In this document: one piece after another, positions 1 to 8,262 of the stretch | Layout of the letters: each line of letters begins with the position of its first letter | Position numbering within the stretch: position 1 is the first letter of the stretch | NCBI GenBank assembly: GCA_964473465.1 | Contig: CAYYPE010000010.1 | Span: forward strand, 1-64,000 | Direction: 5' to 3' | Source of the DNA: CALHRB01 sp964473465 | Lineage (GTDB): Bacteria; Bacteroidota; Ignavibacteria; Kapaibacteriales; UBA2268 | Length of the DNA stretch: 64,000 nucleotides | Notes under the pieces: generated by a model | Databases searched by the model: none | Told to the model about the DNA's origin: nothing | The model's input: the letters and a program-made list of their open reading frames with translations, nothing else | Program-made: the position numbers and the translations under genes

Positions 1-1
1 C

Positions 2-2827
2 TTAACATCTTCAACATTCTACATCGGGGTTCAGAATCGCAGAACAGACCCGCTTGTTTTCTGGGACTACGGTGAAGGAAGAAAAGAGATGCGTTTTCTT
101 TCCACTGCCGAGTTTGAGGATAGTTGCAGAGCAGTCAACAGGGATACAGCCAAGTTTCAATCTTATTTCTGGAAACGGCTCGGTTGCCGTGAGTTGCGAA
201 TCCCTTTTAAATATCGCCAAAACTCGAATGCCGACAATTACACCCTTTTAAAAATTACAGAGCTGGGAGTTGGAGATTCTTACCTTGATACACTTTGGTA
301 CCGTCAGCCGAAATATTATCATAAAATAGATACACTTTTAGGTCGTGACAGCTCGCTCGTGGTCAGACTTTTACCGGGAGAAGGAAAGATATTGAAGGTA
401 CAGGTTCTTTATTCAGTTGACTCAACATTCAAAGGTAGTCTGGCATGGTCGAACCAGAGAAAGATGGTAGCTTATCCGGATTCACAAACTGCGATGACCA
501 TAGTACCGGATGATACCACAAAATTCCGTTATCATGCCGTTTTTTTTAAACCTATACCCACAGATACCAACCGTCTCGGAGTTTATTACAGGCGAAGCTA
601 TCCAATGGATAAAACCCTGCCACAAAACCAGATTGACTGGGAACCGTTTAATCACCTCTTGTCAGATTCTGTAATAGTAAATGATTATTTTAGTATTAAT
701 GATACTTTAAAAGCTTATCATTGTGGTTATCCATCAATAGTCGTCAGATATGATTCATTAACTAATCATATAAAAGCTTATGTAGTTTATTCCTGCAAAC
801 AGTTTGTTGACAATGCCCCAAACAATGAACTTCATATTGTTGAAAATATTTTCAGGGTGGATACTTTTAATTTGCCTTTGAACATAAAATATGCAAGAAC
901 GATAGCAATTGCAAAATGCGATGAGGAGAAACATATACATCAATATGGCTCTCCGATGATAAATGCTTCTTATAACGGTAATTTTTATTGCTGGTCGGAC
1001 TCTCTTGCAGGTATTGTAGCAGGATGGAAGCATCCGAATTCATATTATTTCAATTCAACACCAAGACAAAAAGATACACTCAAATGGAACACAATTAACC
1101 ATAAAGCCTTGCATCCTTCGCTCAATTCATATTCAAGAATGTTCACAAAGGAAAAAGATTGTGCTTTGGTTTGGCAGGAGAAACACAGGGATTCATCAGA
1201 TAACTGTACTTATATTTATTATTCAAGGTTAAGGTTAAACCCAAGCACACAAAGATTGGAGCATTACATAACTCTAAGATACTGTACATCGTTCCTCCCT
1301 TACTTTGGTAAAACCGATACGATGAAAAGAATAATACAGATAGCAAGGGCAAACGATACATTATACCAGCTAAAGAATGCAAAACCGGTTGTTTACAGGG
1401 GAATAGAACTGGGTGATTCATGTTGTTATCCAGGTGCGACATCAGTCAATCCATGCAATTACGACAGGGTTTATTACGAAGGCAAGGATTTTGGACACGA
1501 TGTTATCTGGTCAATTTCCCTGACCTTGCTTGATACTTTGTCACCTGGAGGTGAATGGGAGCCTGATTGTCTGGATATTGCCGGATTATCAAGTGCAAAA
1601 TCTCCTTCAGCGAGCCTTTGGCAGCCAAACATTGCTCAAGGTCAATTAACTTATATAAACAAAGAGGGAGGTACCGGATTTTACACAAATTCAAATGACA
1701 GCATTTTAGTTCTTAATTTTGTTCAATCCTCATTAGGCAACCAGCCTTCAATAAACTCAAAGATGTGGCAGATTAATCATAGTCAGATGGGATACTACAA
1801 CGATTGGTTTACTCTACGCAATGAGTATAAAAATTACAAATACTCGAAGCCAATAACAGGAAATGGTTTTTATCCTCATCTTGCTGCAGTTCCTTACATA
1901 AGAAACAATACAGATTGGAACAGAAACAGAAGAATATTCAATACTCAGAATACCATATTGCCAAGAATAGCTACATCTTTGGAGTGGTTCTATAGGAATA
2001 ATTTCGAAGATGATATTGCAGTTCCGTTTTTTGGTTTCATAAATCATAAGCGAAAGTCAATGTTCAGCAGTTTTGTTCTTGTTGATAAATACCGGAACAA
2101 ATATTTCCCTGCCATATTAACTCACAAAAGAGATAATAATTTAAGCTATCCCGCAGATACTATTAAATCAGATTGGTTTAAAGCAGGCGATTACGAAAAG
2201 CTGCAATTGTATGGATATGGCTATTCTTCTCCCACAGTAAGAATGCAGATAGAAAGAAAAAGAGACGGAAGAAAGCTGAACATGACAGTTGTCCAGAATG
2301 CTGATACTGTTTTCTACAGACATAAATATAATCTGATAAATGGAGGAGATGAAGAATATAGGATTATTTGGACTAAATCTTCAAGGACTGACAAACCATT
2401 TCAAGAATTAATAATAGGGGATCTGCCAAACCTCGATGATTTGAATGCAGATGCCGATAACAGACGATTTGGAAGGATCTCGGTAGATGATTTTGAGCAA
2501 TTTATTGATTTGGGATCTAATAGGTTTGTAAATGAATTAAATGCAATAAATGATGTAAATTTATTTATCTATCCCAACCCAGCAGATGAAAAACTATATG
2601 TTACGGCATCGCAGATAAAAGACGGGAATTCCAATATCAGGCTTGTTATCTTCAATACCTCTGGATTTCAATTAATGACTAAAACATTTAAGTCTGGAGA
2701 AACAACAGAAATATTAACAAATAACTTAGCTCAAGGTGTTTATTTTATAAGGGCTGAGATTATAGATAATGACAATTTCTCGAAACCATCGCATTATGAA
2801 TTGAAATCTTTTGTTATTGAAAGATAA
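2..2827 (+). CDS. T9SS-sorted secreted protein, 5'-truncated
   Basis: This is a large protein of unknown function, probably secreted or surface-attached. The reading frame is open to the left edge of the window, so the first Met codon at 89 is most likely internal and the true N-terminus with its signal peptide lies outside. The last ~80 residues form a typical type A T9SS C-terminal sorting domain: the IYPNPADEKLYV segment, a beta-rich stretch, then GVYFIRAE and a basic end. The body is rich in Tyr, Asn, Asp and Ser with no repeat or catalytic motif that I recognise. By family knowledge the C-terminal domain directs passage across the outer membrane and is then removed. No gene follows closely on the same strand except a small doubtful ORF. 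The sorting domain is secure; the function is unknown. Confidence 0.85.
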   Translation, partial: LTSSTFYIGVQNRRTDPLVFWDYGEGRKEMRFLSTAEFEDSCRAVNRDTAKFQSYFWKRLGCRELRIPFKYRQNSNADNYTLLKITELGVGDSYLDTLWYRQPKYYHKIDTLLGRDSSLVVRLLPGEGKILKVQVLYSVDSTFKGSLAWSNQRKMVAYPDSQTAMTIVPDDTTKFRYHAVFFKPIPTDTNRLGVYYRRSYPMDKTLPQNQIDWEPFNHLLSDSVIVNDYFSINDTLKAYHCGYPSIVVRYDSLTNHIKAYVVYSCKQFVDNAPNNELHIVENIFRVDTFNLPLNIKYARTIAIAKCDEEKHIHQYGSPMINASYNGNFYCWSDSLAGIVAGWKHPNSYYFNSTPRQKDTLKWNTINHKALHPSLNSYSRMFTKEKDCALVWQEKHRDSSDNCTYIYYSRLRLNPSTQRLEHYITLRYCTSFLPYFGKTDTMKRIIQIARANDTLYQLKNAKPVVYRGIELGDSCCYPGATSVNPCNYDRVYYEGKDFGHDVIWSISLTLLDTLSPGGEWEPDCLDIAGLSSAKSPSASLWQPNIAQGQLTYINKEGGTGFYTNSNDSILVLNFVQSSLGNQPSINSKMWQINHSQMGYYNDWFTLRNEYKNYKYSKPITGNGFYPHLAAVPYIRNNTDWNRNRRIFNTQNTILPRIATSLEWFYRNNFEDDIAVPFFGFINHKRKSMFSSFVLVDKYRNKYFPAILTHKRDNNLSYPADTIKSDWFKAGDYEKLQLYGYGYSSPTVRMQIERKRDGRKLNMTVVQNADTVFYRHKYNLINGGDEEYRIIWTKSSRTDKPFQELIIGDLPNLDDLNADADNRRFGRISVDDFEQFIDLGSNRFVNELNAINDVNLFIYPNPADEKLYVTASQIKDGNSNIRLVIFNTSGFQLMTKTFKSGETTEILTNNLAQGVYFIRAEIIDNDNFSKPSHYELKSFVIER

Positions 2828-2888
2828 GACAAATAAAATTAAGTCTTTGACGATCTCTTTCGAAAAGGATTATTTATAATTTCACAAC

Positions 2889-2957
2889 ATGAACCAACTC
2901 TATTTTGGTGATTGTCTTAATGTTTTAGTTATTGAAATCATGGAAATGTATGATTAA
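2889..2957 (+). pseudogene. Possible remnant of a DNA methyltransferase N-terminus
   Basis: An ATG-initiated frame of 22 codons begins MNQLYFGDCLNVL and then hits a stop. This string resembles the usual N-terminus of N4/N6-adenine DNA methyltransferases, in which an LYFGDNLxVL-like start precedes the DPPF/DPPY motif by a few dozen residues. No DPPF/DPPY motif follows in any frame nearby, so the fragment would be a decayed or deleted gene. It lies about 350 bases from a tRNA gene, a common integration site. The match is short and rests on family recollection only, so chance similarity is possible. Confidence 0.3.
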
Positions 2958-3222
2958 AGTATTCGGTACCCTTGAGCTTATAGCAATATTCCTTGCTGTT
3001 ATTGAAATAGAGCAATATGAAGTTGAAGATGATGAGGAAAGCATAGTTGAGTTGATTAAAGAACTGAAACGAAGGGGAGTCTATTTCCGTGCTCGCAAAG
3101 AAGCTACCGAAGATGGGGGATTTTTAGGTAATTACGAATTATACTTTGATAAAACGAAACAAGAATTCTATTGTAATAATTTGAATCTGATACGAGAATT
3201 AAAAAAACATGATAAAAATTGA
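2950..3222 (+). CDS. Small hypothetical protein (90 aa)
   Basis: I do not recognise this protein. I chose the ATG at 2950; a TTG at 2932 in the same frame would add six residues. The N-terminus has a short hydrophobic stretch (FGTLELIAIFLAVIEIE). It is followed by a charged region with an acidic run (VEDDEESIVELIKELKRR) and a C-terminal part rich in aromatic and basic residues. No Shine-Dalgarno sequence is visible upstream, and the frame overlaps the possible methyltransferase fragment in another frame. It may be a real small gene, part of a decayed gene, or a chance ORF. Confidence 0.35.
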   Translation: MIKVFGTLELIAIFLAVIEIEQYEVEDDEESIVELIKELKRRGVYFRARKEATEDGGFLGNYELYFDKTKQEFYCNNLNLIRELKKHDKN

Positions 3223-3226
3223 GAAA

Positions 3227-3248
3227 ACGTATCTTAAACGTATCTTAA
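3227..3248 (+). repeat. Two perfect tandem copies of an 11-bp unit
   Basis: The unit ACGTATCTTAA occurs twice back to back, just after the stop codon of the small hypothetical ORF and about 60 bases before the end of the tRNA-Val gene. Two copies of an 11-mer are small enough to have arisen by slippage. No function is proposed. Confidence 0.6.
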
Positions 3249-3307
3249 GTATAAATTCCAAATTGATGTGATGCTCGTACATCTAAGATTGGAGGGGTTT
3301 TAAGGAG

Positions 3308-3382
3308 TGGGTCCTACAGAATTCGAATCTGTGACCTCTTCCGCGTCAAGGAAGCGCTCTGGACCAGCTGAGCTAAGGACCC
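3308..3382 (-). tRNA. tRNA-Val (anticodon GAC)
   Basis: The minus strand folds into a complete cloverleaf. The acceptor stem is GGGTCCT paired with AGGACCC. The D stem is GCTC/GAGC with an AGCTGGTCCA loop. The anticodon stem is CTTCC/GGAAG with loop TTGACGC, which places GAC at positions 34-36. The T stem is ACAGA/TCTGT with loop TTCGAAT. The variable region is five bases and the discriminator base is A. The genomic sequence continues CTCC rather than CCA, so the CCA end must be added post-transcriptionally. The gene reads valine codons GUC and GUU and stands alone, downstream of frr on the same strand. Confidence 0.95.
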
Positions 3383-3434
3383 TAAAAATAATTATACAAA
3401 ATTAACAATCTTAATTAGAATTTCAAAGAACAAT

Positions 3435-3995
3435 CTAATTATCGAGTAATTCTTTCTCTTTTTGATTAGCTAAAGCATCAATCTTTTTTATAAAATCATC
3501 AGTAATTTTCTGAATTTCTTCTTCCCCTCTAATCTTCTCGTCCTCGGTTATTTTTTTCTCTTTCTCGGATTTTCTGATGACTTCAATCTGGTCTCTCCTG
3601 ATATTTCTGATTGCAATTTTACCTTCTTCTGCATATTTTTTTGAAAGTTTCACAAATTCTTTTCGTCTCTCCTCTGTAAGTGGAGGAACGGGAATTCTGA
3701 TGACATTTCCGTCGTTCATTGGATTAAATCCAAGATCTGCTTGTTGAATTGCTTTTTCGATAGTCTGCAAGGTATTTCTATCCCAAGGTTGAATAATTAT
3801 CGTTCTGGCGTCTGGAGCAGATACATTTGCAACCTGAGAAATCGGAGTCATTGACCCATAATAATCTACCTTGACATTATCAACAAGATTAGCCGAAGCT
3901 CTTCCGGTTCGAATTTTTGATAACTGCTGTTTGGTGAAATCAAGTGATTTCGCCATCATTTCTTTCGTTTTGTTTAAAGTATCATTTAGTTCCAT
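3435..3995 (-). CDS. frr: Ribosome recycling factor
   Basis: RRF works with EF-G to split the post-termination ribosome into subunits. The protein is 186 residues, the normal length for the family. It carries the conserved N-terminal segment RTGRASANLVDNVKVDYYGS followed by TPISQVANVSAPDART, and the characteristic Lys/Arg/Glu-rich helical C-terminus. A strong Shine-Dalgarno sequence (AAGGAG at 4002-4007) sits seven bases before the ATG and supports this start. It is the last gene of the rplM-rpsI-rpsB-tsf-pyrH-frr block, and the pyrH-frr neighbourhood is classical. The identification is secure. Confidence 0.97.
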   Translation of the reverse strand: MELNDTLNKTKEMMAKSLDFTKQQLSKIRTGRASANLVDNVKVDYYGSMTPISQVANVSAPDARTIIIQPWDRNTLQTIEKAIQQADLGFNPMNDGNVIRIPVPPLTEERRKEFVKLSKKYAEEGKIAIRNIRRDQIEVIRKSEKEKKITEDEKIRGEEEIQKITDDFIKKIDALANQKEKELLDN

Positions 3996-4001
3996 CAGTA
4001 T

Positions 4002-4007
4002 CTCCTT
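4002..4007 (-). promoter_or_regulatory. Shine-Dalgarno sequence of frr
   Basis: The minus strand reads AAGGAG seven bases before the frr ATG. Similar sites precede rpsB, atpE and the surface-protein genes, which shows that this organism uses Shine-Dalgarno initiation. Confidence 0.75.
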
Positions 4008-4014
4008 TGAATTA

Positions 4015-4734
4015 TTAAGAGCTAACTAAAGTTCCAAGATATTCACCGGTTACGATCTTTTTTAGATTACCTTTTTTATTTATATTGAATACTTTCATTG
4101 GTAATTTGTGTTCTTTACTCAATGTAATTGCAGTTTGATCCATTACCCTTAGATTTTTTTGTATAACATCAAGATAAGAAATTTCGGTGAACATTTTTGC
4201 ATTAACATTCTGAAAAGGGTCACTGTCATAGACTCCTTCAACTTTTGTGCCTTTCAAAATTATATCTGCCTCGATTTCAATAGCTCTGAGAACTGCAGCT
4301 GTATCAGTTGTAAAATATGGGCTTCCTGTTCCGGCTCCGAAGAGAACAACACGCCCTTTTTCAAGATGGCGGATAGCCCTTCGTCTTATGAAAGGTTCTG
4401 CTATTTGCTCCATTTTGATAGCAGTCTGCAACCTTGTGTGGATACCAATGTGTTCAAGAGCATTTTGAAAAGCGATACAATTAATAACTGTTGCCAACAT
4501 ACCCATATTATCGCCTGAAACCTGATGAATGCCGTGAGCAGCCGATTTAATACCTCTGAAAATATTCCCGCCACCAATTACTATACCAATCTGAACACCA
4601 AGAGAATGAACAGATTGAATTTCTTCTGCAAATGAATGCAAAACTTCGGGATCAATCCCAAATTCCAGTTCACCCATCAAGGCTTCGCCGCTTAATTTTA
4701 GCAGAACTCTCTTGTATATTGGCTTATCGCTCAT
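4015..4734 (-). CDS. pyrH: UMP kinase
   Basis: PyrH phosphorylates UMP to UDP with ATP in pyrimidine nucleotide synthesis, as a cytoplasmic hexamer of the amino-acid-kinase fold. The 239 residues match the family length. Visible motifs are KRVLLKLSGEALMG at the N-terminus, GGGNIFRG for phosphate binding, and TDTAAVLRAIEIEADIILKGTKVEGVYDSDP, where nucleotide and substrate bind. It lies between tsf and frr with 10-19-base gaps on the same strand, the usual bacterial order, so co-transcription is likely. Confidence 0.97.
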   Translation of the reverse strand: MSDKPIYKRVLLKLSGEALMGELEFGIDPEVLHSFAEEIQSVHSLGVQIGIVIGGGNIFRGIKSAAHGIHQVSGDNMGMLATVINCIAFQNALEHIGIHTRLQTAIKMEQIAEPFIRRRAIRHLEKGRVVLFGAGTGSPYFTTDTAAVLRAIEIEADIILKGTKVEGVYDSDPFQNVNAKMFTEISYLDVIQKNLRVMDQTAITLSKEHKLPMKVFNINKKGNLKKIVTGEYLGTLVSS

Positions 4735-4744
4735 TTTTTTAAAG

Positions 4745-5599
4745 TTAATCTCCTAATGTATAGCGTTTAAACATTAAAACTTTAACTTCCTGACCAATAT
4801 TTTTGGAAATGTCATTTAGAACATCGGTAACGGTTTTCGAAGAATCTTTGACAAATACCTGTTCAAGCAGACATTTTTCCTGATAAAATTTCTCGAGCTT
4901 GCCCTCGATGATTCTATCAAGGAAATTAGGATTCTTACCTTCCTTTAATAAGACTTCTCGATAAATTTCTTTCTCTTTGTTAATAACATCTTCGCTTACA
5001 TTATTTCTGTCAATGAAAAGAGGGTTCATTGCAGCAATCTGCATAGCAATGTCTCTTATTTTCACTTTTGTATCATTGTCAGGGTTAGAAATATTTAATT
5101 CGAGTATAACGGCAAGTTTGCTACCGGCATGAATATAACTCGAGAAGAAACCATCTGTGGTAAGTGTTTCAAATCTTTTAATCTGAATCTTCTCATTGAA
5201 TTTTGCTAGAATTTCGTTGAAAAGCCCTGAGACAATGTCATTATTTACTTTAATACTGAAAAGTTCTTCCATTGTTTTGGGTTTATTTTGAAGAACAACA
5301 TCAACAAGAAGATTAGAAAAATTAACAAACTCCTGATTCCTTGCCACAAAGTCAGTTTCACAATTAACCTCAACCATTGCAATTGTTTTGCTGTCATCTG
5401 TAGCTTTAACTGAAATGATGCCTTCGTTAGAAGCTCTGTCGGATCTTTTTGCAGCGGTATCAATACCTTTTTTTCTTAATATTTCAATGGCTGCCTGCAT
5501 GTCACCATTAGCTTCAACAAGTGCCTGCTTACAATCTCCCATGCCTGCTCCGGTTTTGGTTCTTAACTCTTGAACAAGCTGCGCTGATATCTGTGCCAT
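4745..5599 (-). CDS. tsf: Translation elongation factor Ts
   Basis: EF-Ts is the guanine-nucleotide exchange factor that regenerates EF-Tu-GTP. The N-terminal UBA-like domain is clear (ELRTKTGAGMGDCKQALVEA), as is the EF-Tu-contact motif TDFVARNQEF around residue 80. At 284 residues it is a normal-length single-copy protein with two core subdomains. It follows rpsB by 41 bases, the near-universal rpsB-tsf pairing. The start is fixed by the conserved MAQISAQLVQELR opening. Confidence 0.97.
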   Translation of the reverse strand: MAQISAQLVQELRTKTGAGMGDCKQALVEANGDMQAAIEILRKKGIDTAAKRSDRASNEGIISVKATDDSKTIAMVEVNCETDFVARNQEFVNFSNLLVDVVLQNKPKTMEELFSIKVNNDIVSGLFNEILAKFNEKIQIKRFETLTTDGFFSSYIHAGSKLAVILELNISNPDNDTKVKIRDIAMQIAAMNPLFIDRNNVSEDVINKEKEIYREVLLKEGKNPNFLDRIIEGKLEKFYQEKCLLEQVFVKDSSKTVTDVLNDISKNIGQEVKVLMFKRYTLGD

Positions 5600-5640
5600 G
5601 ATTTACCTTTTATATTTTAAAATAATTTTCTATTTAAAGA

Positions 5641-6543
5641 TTATGCCTCGGATGATTCTACCTCTGATGATATACTTTCCTCGGATTCGGATTCAACGAG
5701 AGACTTTCTGTTGCCTCCACGCCCCTTGCCGGCATCTGGCTTTTTGATTTTTCTTTCTCTCATTCTTCGCTTAATCTGAGTGGCTTCTTCAACAACCTCC
5801 TCAGTTTCTTTTGAAGCTCTTTCTGAGGATGCTTCGAGCTCAGCTTGTCTTTGTCGAGCCACTTCGTTTCCTTCAATGATAGCATCAGCCATTATTTTTG
5901 TAATAAGTTCAATGGTTTTTGATGAATCATCATTTGCCGGAATAGGATAGTCAATATCATCGGGATCACAATTTGTATCAACAATTGCTATAACAGGAAT
6001 TCCCAGAATTTTGGCTTCCTTAACAGCAATATGTTCTTTCTTAACATCAACAATAAACAAAGCACCGGGAAGCCTTGTCATATCCTCAATACCACCAAAA
6101 ACTTTTCTTAATCTGTCTCGTTCGCGGGTGAGCATCAGTCTTTCTTTTTTGGTAATCTTGTCAAATGTTCCGTCAACTTCCATTTTGTCAATGGCTGCAA
6201 GTCTTTTGATGCTTTTTCTGATTGTGGAAAAGTTTGTTAACATTCCACCGAGCCATCTTTCGGAAACATAATTCATCGAGCATCTTTTTGCTTGCTCTTC
6301 AATGTGTTGTCGAGCCTGAAGTTTCGTTCCGATTAATAAAACAATCTTACCCTCGGCAGCTATCTTATTAATTGCATTTTTTGCAACATCAATAAGTATT
6401 TGGGTTTTTCTTAAGTCAATAATGTGAATGCCGTTTTTTTCGCCGAAAATATATTTCGACATTTTTGGATTCCATCGGCGTGTCAGATGCCCAAAATGGG
6501 CACCGGATTCGAGTAATTGCTCAATTGAAGCTGAATATGACAT
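5641..6543 (-). CDS. rpsB: 30S ribosomal protein S2 with long charged C-terminal tail
   Basis: S2 binds the 30S body-head junction together with S1. The core is canonical: LLESGAHFGHLTRRWNPKMS near the N-terminus, IHIIDLRKTQ, WLGGMLTNFSTI, and the DTNCDPDDIDYPIPANDDS segment. The protein is 300 residues, against about 230-260 in most bacteria. The extra ~70 residues form a low-complexity tail, first basic with Gly (KKPDAGKGRGGNRK) and then acidic with Ser/Glu. A strong AAGGAG (6549-6554) lies five bases before the ATG. Such tails are known in some Bacteroidota S2 proteins; the role of this one is unknown. Confidence 0.96.
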   Translation of the reverse strand: MSYSASIEQLLESGAHFGHLTRRWNPKMSKYIFGEKNGIHIIDLRKTQILIDVAKNAINKIAAEGKIVLLIGTKLQARQHIEEQAKRCSMNYVSERWLGGMLTNFSTIRKSIKRLAAIDKMEVDGTFDKITKKERLMLTRERDRLRKVFGGIEDMTRLPGALFIVDVKKEHIAVKEAKILGIPVIAIVDTNCDPDDIDYPIPANDDSSKTIELITKIMADAIIEGNEVARQRQAELEASSERASKETEEVVEEATQIKRRMRERKIKKPDAGKGRGGNRKSLVESESEESISSEVESSEA

Positions 6544-6548
6544 ATAAA

Positions 6549-6554
6549 CTCCTT
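6549..6554 (-). promoter_or_regulatory. Shine-Dalgarno sequence of rpsB
   Basis: The minus strand reads AAGGAG five bases before the rpsB start codon. It fixes the start at 6543. Confidence 0.75.
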
Positions 6555-6644
6555 TTTTGTGTTATTCTTCTGTCTCGTTCATTTTGATTGCTCAGCAAAA
6601 AGCCACACACAACCAATCCCGGGACATGCTTGTTAAATAAAAAA

Positions 6645-7031
6645 TTATCTCTTTGAAAATTGAAATCTTTTTCTTGCTTTTTTGAGACCGTATTTTTTTC
6701 TTTCCACCATTCTTGGATCGCGGGTTAGAAGTCCAGCCCCTCTCAGTGAACTTTTTAGCTCTTCATTGAAGTTGACTAAAGCACGGGAAAGTGCAAGTTG
6801 CATCGCTCCGGTTTGCCCGCTTTTGCCTCCGCCATGAACTTTGGCAATTATGTCGAACTTCCCGACAGTTTGGGTTACTTCCAGAGGTTTCAGAGCATCT
6901 TTGCGATTTACTTCCAATGGAAAGTAATCAAAAAAATCAATTTTATTTACAATGATATTACCGTTGCCCGGTATTATTCTCACTTGTGCTACTGAGGTTT
7001 TTCTTCTACCTGTTGCAAGTGAAACTTTCAT
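6645..7031 (-). CDS. rpsI: 30S ribosomal protein S9
   Basis: S9 binds 16S rRNA in the 30S head, and its C-terminal tail reaches the P-site tRNA. The sequence has the family hallmarks GRRKTSVAQVRI at the N-terminus, HGGGKSGQTGAMQLALSRAL in the middle, and the basic end RDPRMVERKKYGLKKARKR finishing in FQFSKR with the universal terminal Arg. The length of 128 residues is normal. It lies 36 bases downstream of rplM, the standard rplM-rpsI operon, and about 100 bases upstream of rpsB. Confidence 0.97.
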   Translation of the reverse strand: MKVSLATGRRKTSVAQVRIIPGNGNIIVNKIDFFDYFPLEVNRKDALKPLEVTQTVGKFDIIAKVHGGGKSGQTGAMQLALSRALVNFNEELKSSLRGAGLLTRDPRMVERKKYGLKKARKRFQFSKR

Positions 7032-7067
7032 CTAAAACCCTTAATAATTATTAATATTCAAAAACAA

Positions 7068-7514
7068 TTAATTTAAATTTAAGACTTCAGGTTTTTGAGC
7101 AATATGTGGATGCTCACTACCGGAATATACTTTTAATTTCTTGATTATTTTTCTGCCTAATATGTTTTTGGGTAGCATACCCATAACAGCATGTTTAATT
7201 ATGTATTCAGGTTTTGTTGTTTTCATTTCCGTGTAGGATTTGAATCTAGCACCACCCGGATACAATGTATTGTGATAGTATTCCTTCTTAACAGCTCGTT
7301 TTGGATGAAGATTGATCTTTTGTGCATTTATTACAACGACGAAGTCCCCATTATCAATATGAGGTGTATAGAATGGCTGGTGTTTGCCACGTAAAATTCT
7401 CGCAACTTGTGTGGCAAGCCTTCCGAGAGTCATCCCCTCTGCGTCAACTATCCACCAATGCCTTTGCACATCTTCATTCCTGAAGGATTTAGTTATTTTT
7501 GCATCAGTTTCCAA
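7068..7514 (-). CDS. rplM: 50S ribosomal protein L13
   Basis: L13 is an early-assembling 50S protein that binds 23S rRNA. Conserved features are WWIVDAEGMTLGRLATQVA, LRGKHQPFYTPHIDNGDFVVVINA, and the C-terminal AVMGMLPKNILGRKI. The 148 residues match the family. It heads the minus-strand translation block, so its promoter probably lies between 7515 and 7602, upstream of which tsaB ends. No binding site for an autoregulator was recognised. Confidence 0.97.
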   Translation of the reverse strand: METDAKITKSFRNEDVQRHWWIVDAEGMTLGRLATQVARILRGKHQPFYTPHIDNGDFVVVINAQKINLHPKRAVKKEYYHNTLYPGGARFKSYTEMKTTKPEYIIKHAVMGMLPKNILGRKIIKKLKVYSGSEHPHIAQKPEVLNLN

Positions 7515-7602
7515 AATATTACTCCGATAAATTTCAATTTTGAAAATAAAAAGAACACAAATTTATAGCTTTTTTTTTACTTTGCCAAAAAAATATTTCT
7601 AC

Positions 7603-8262
7603 TTATTTTATTTTAAATCTTTGATAATAGTCGGGTGTTATTTCGGAAGGGTCAACAAAAATTGAATCCTCATAGTATTTTATAGCTAATTTGGATATGG
7701 TAGAAGCTGTTAATTTTGTCAGGAAATCAGGTGTTTCTGGTTTAATAATTCTTGCTGCTGGTCCGGTAATAAAATAGTTTTTACCAAAGGTATTCTCGAT
7801 TTCTTCGTTTGTTAGAATTTTTACCTCACTTTGCTCTTCGAGCTTTAAATCAAAAAGTTGAGTATAAAACAAATTCTCGTTTGAGTAAATAACCGATAAA
7901 ATGAAATCTTTTGAACATAATTTAGCTATTTCCAATTGCTCGTTTGCAATTGCTTTTAGTGTTGGGATAGCCAGAAATTTAATTTTACCATCAAAACAAA
8001 TTCCTTTGGCTATTGCAAAACCGATTCTTAAGCCAGTGAAGGAGCCGGGACCTGAGGACACTGCAATTGCATTTAACTCGTTTATACGGATTTCTATATC
8101 GTCTAATAGTGTTTTTATTACTTTTGAGAGCAACTTATCATGAACATTTTTCTCATAAATATTATATTCCGAGATTATCAAATCATCAACGGACAGGCAA
8201 ACACTACATACTGACGAAGAAGACTCTATCGATAAAATCTTTGTTCTATTCTGATATTCCAT
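7603..8262 (-). CDS. tsaB: tRNA threonylcarbamoyladenosine biosynthesis protein TsaB
   Basis: TsaB is the scaffold partner of TsaD and TsaE in forming the t6A37 modification of ANN-decoding tRNAs. The 219-residue product begins MEYQNRTKILSIESSS, with the ASKHA-type first strand, and has the signature ELNAIAVSSGPGSFTGLRIGFAIAKG. The open frame continues 55 codons further upstream through AT-rich sequence coding for Phe/Lys-rich residues unlike any TsaB, so I placed the start at 8262. No Shine-Dalgarno is seen there. The C-terminal half is divergent, as usual for TsaB. It precedes the ribosomal block on the same strand. Confidence 0.9.
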   Translation of the reverse strand: MEYQNRTKILSIESSSSVCSVCLSVDDLIISEYNIYEKNVHDKLLSKVIKTLLDDIEIRINELNAIAVSSGPGSFTGLRIGFAIAKGICFDGKIKFLAIPTLKAIANEQLEIAKLCSKDFILSVIYSNENLFYTQLFDLKLEEQSEVKILTNEEIENTFGKNYFITGPAARIIKPETPDFLTKLTASTISKLAIKYYEDSIFVDPSEITPDYYQRFKIK

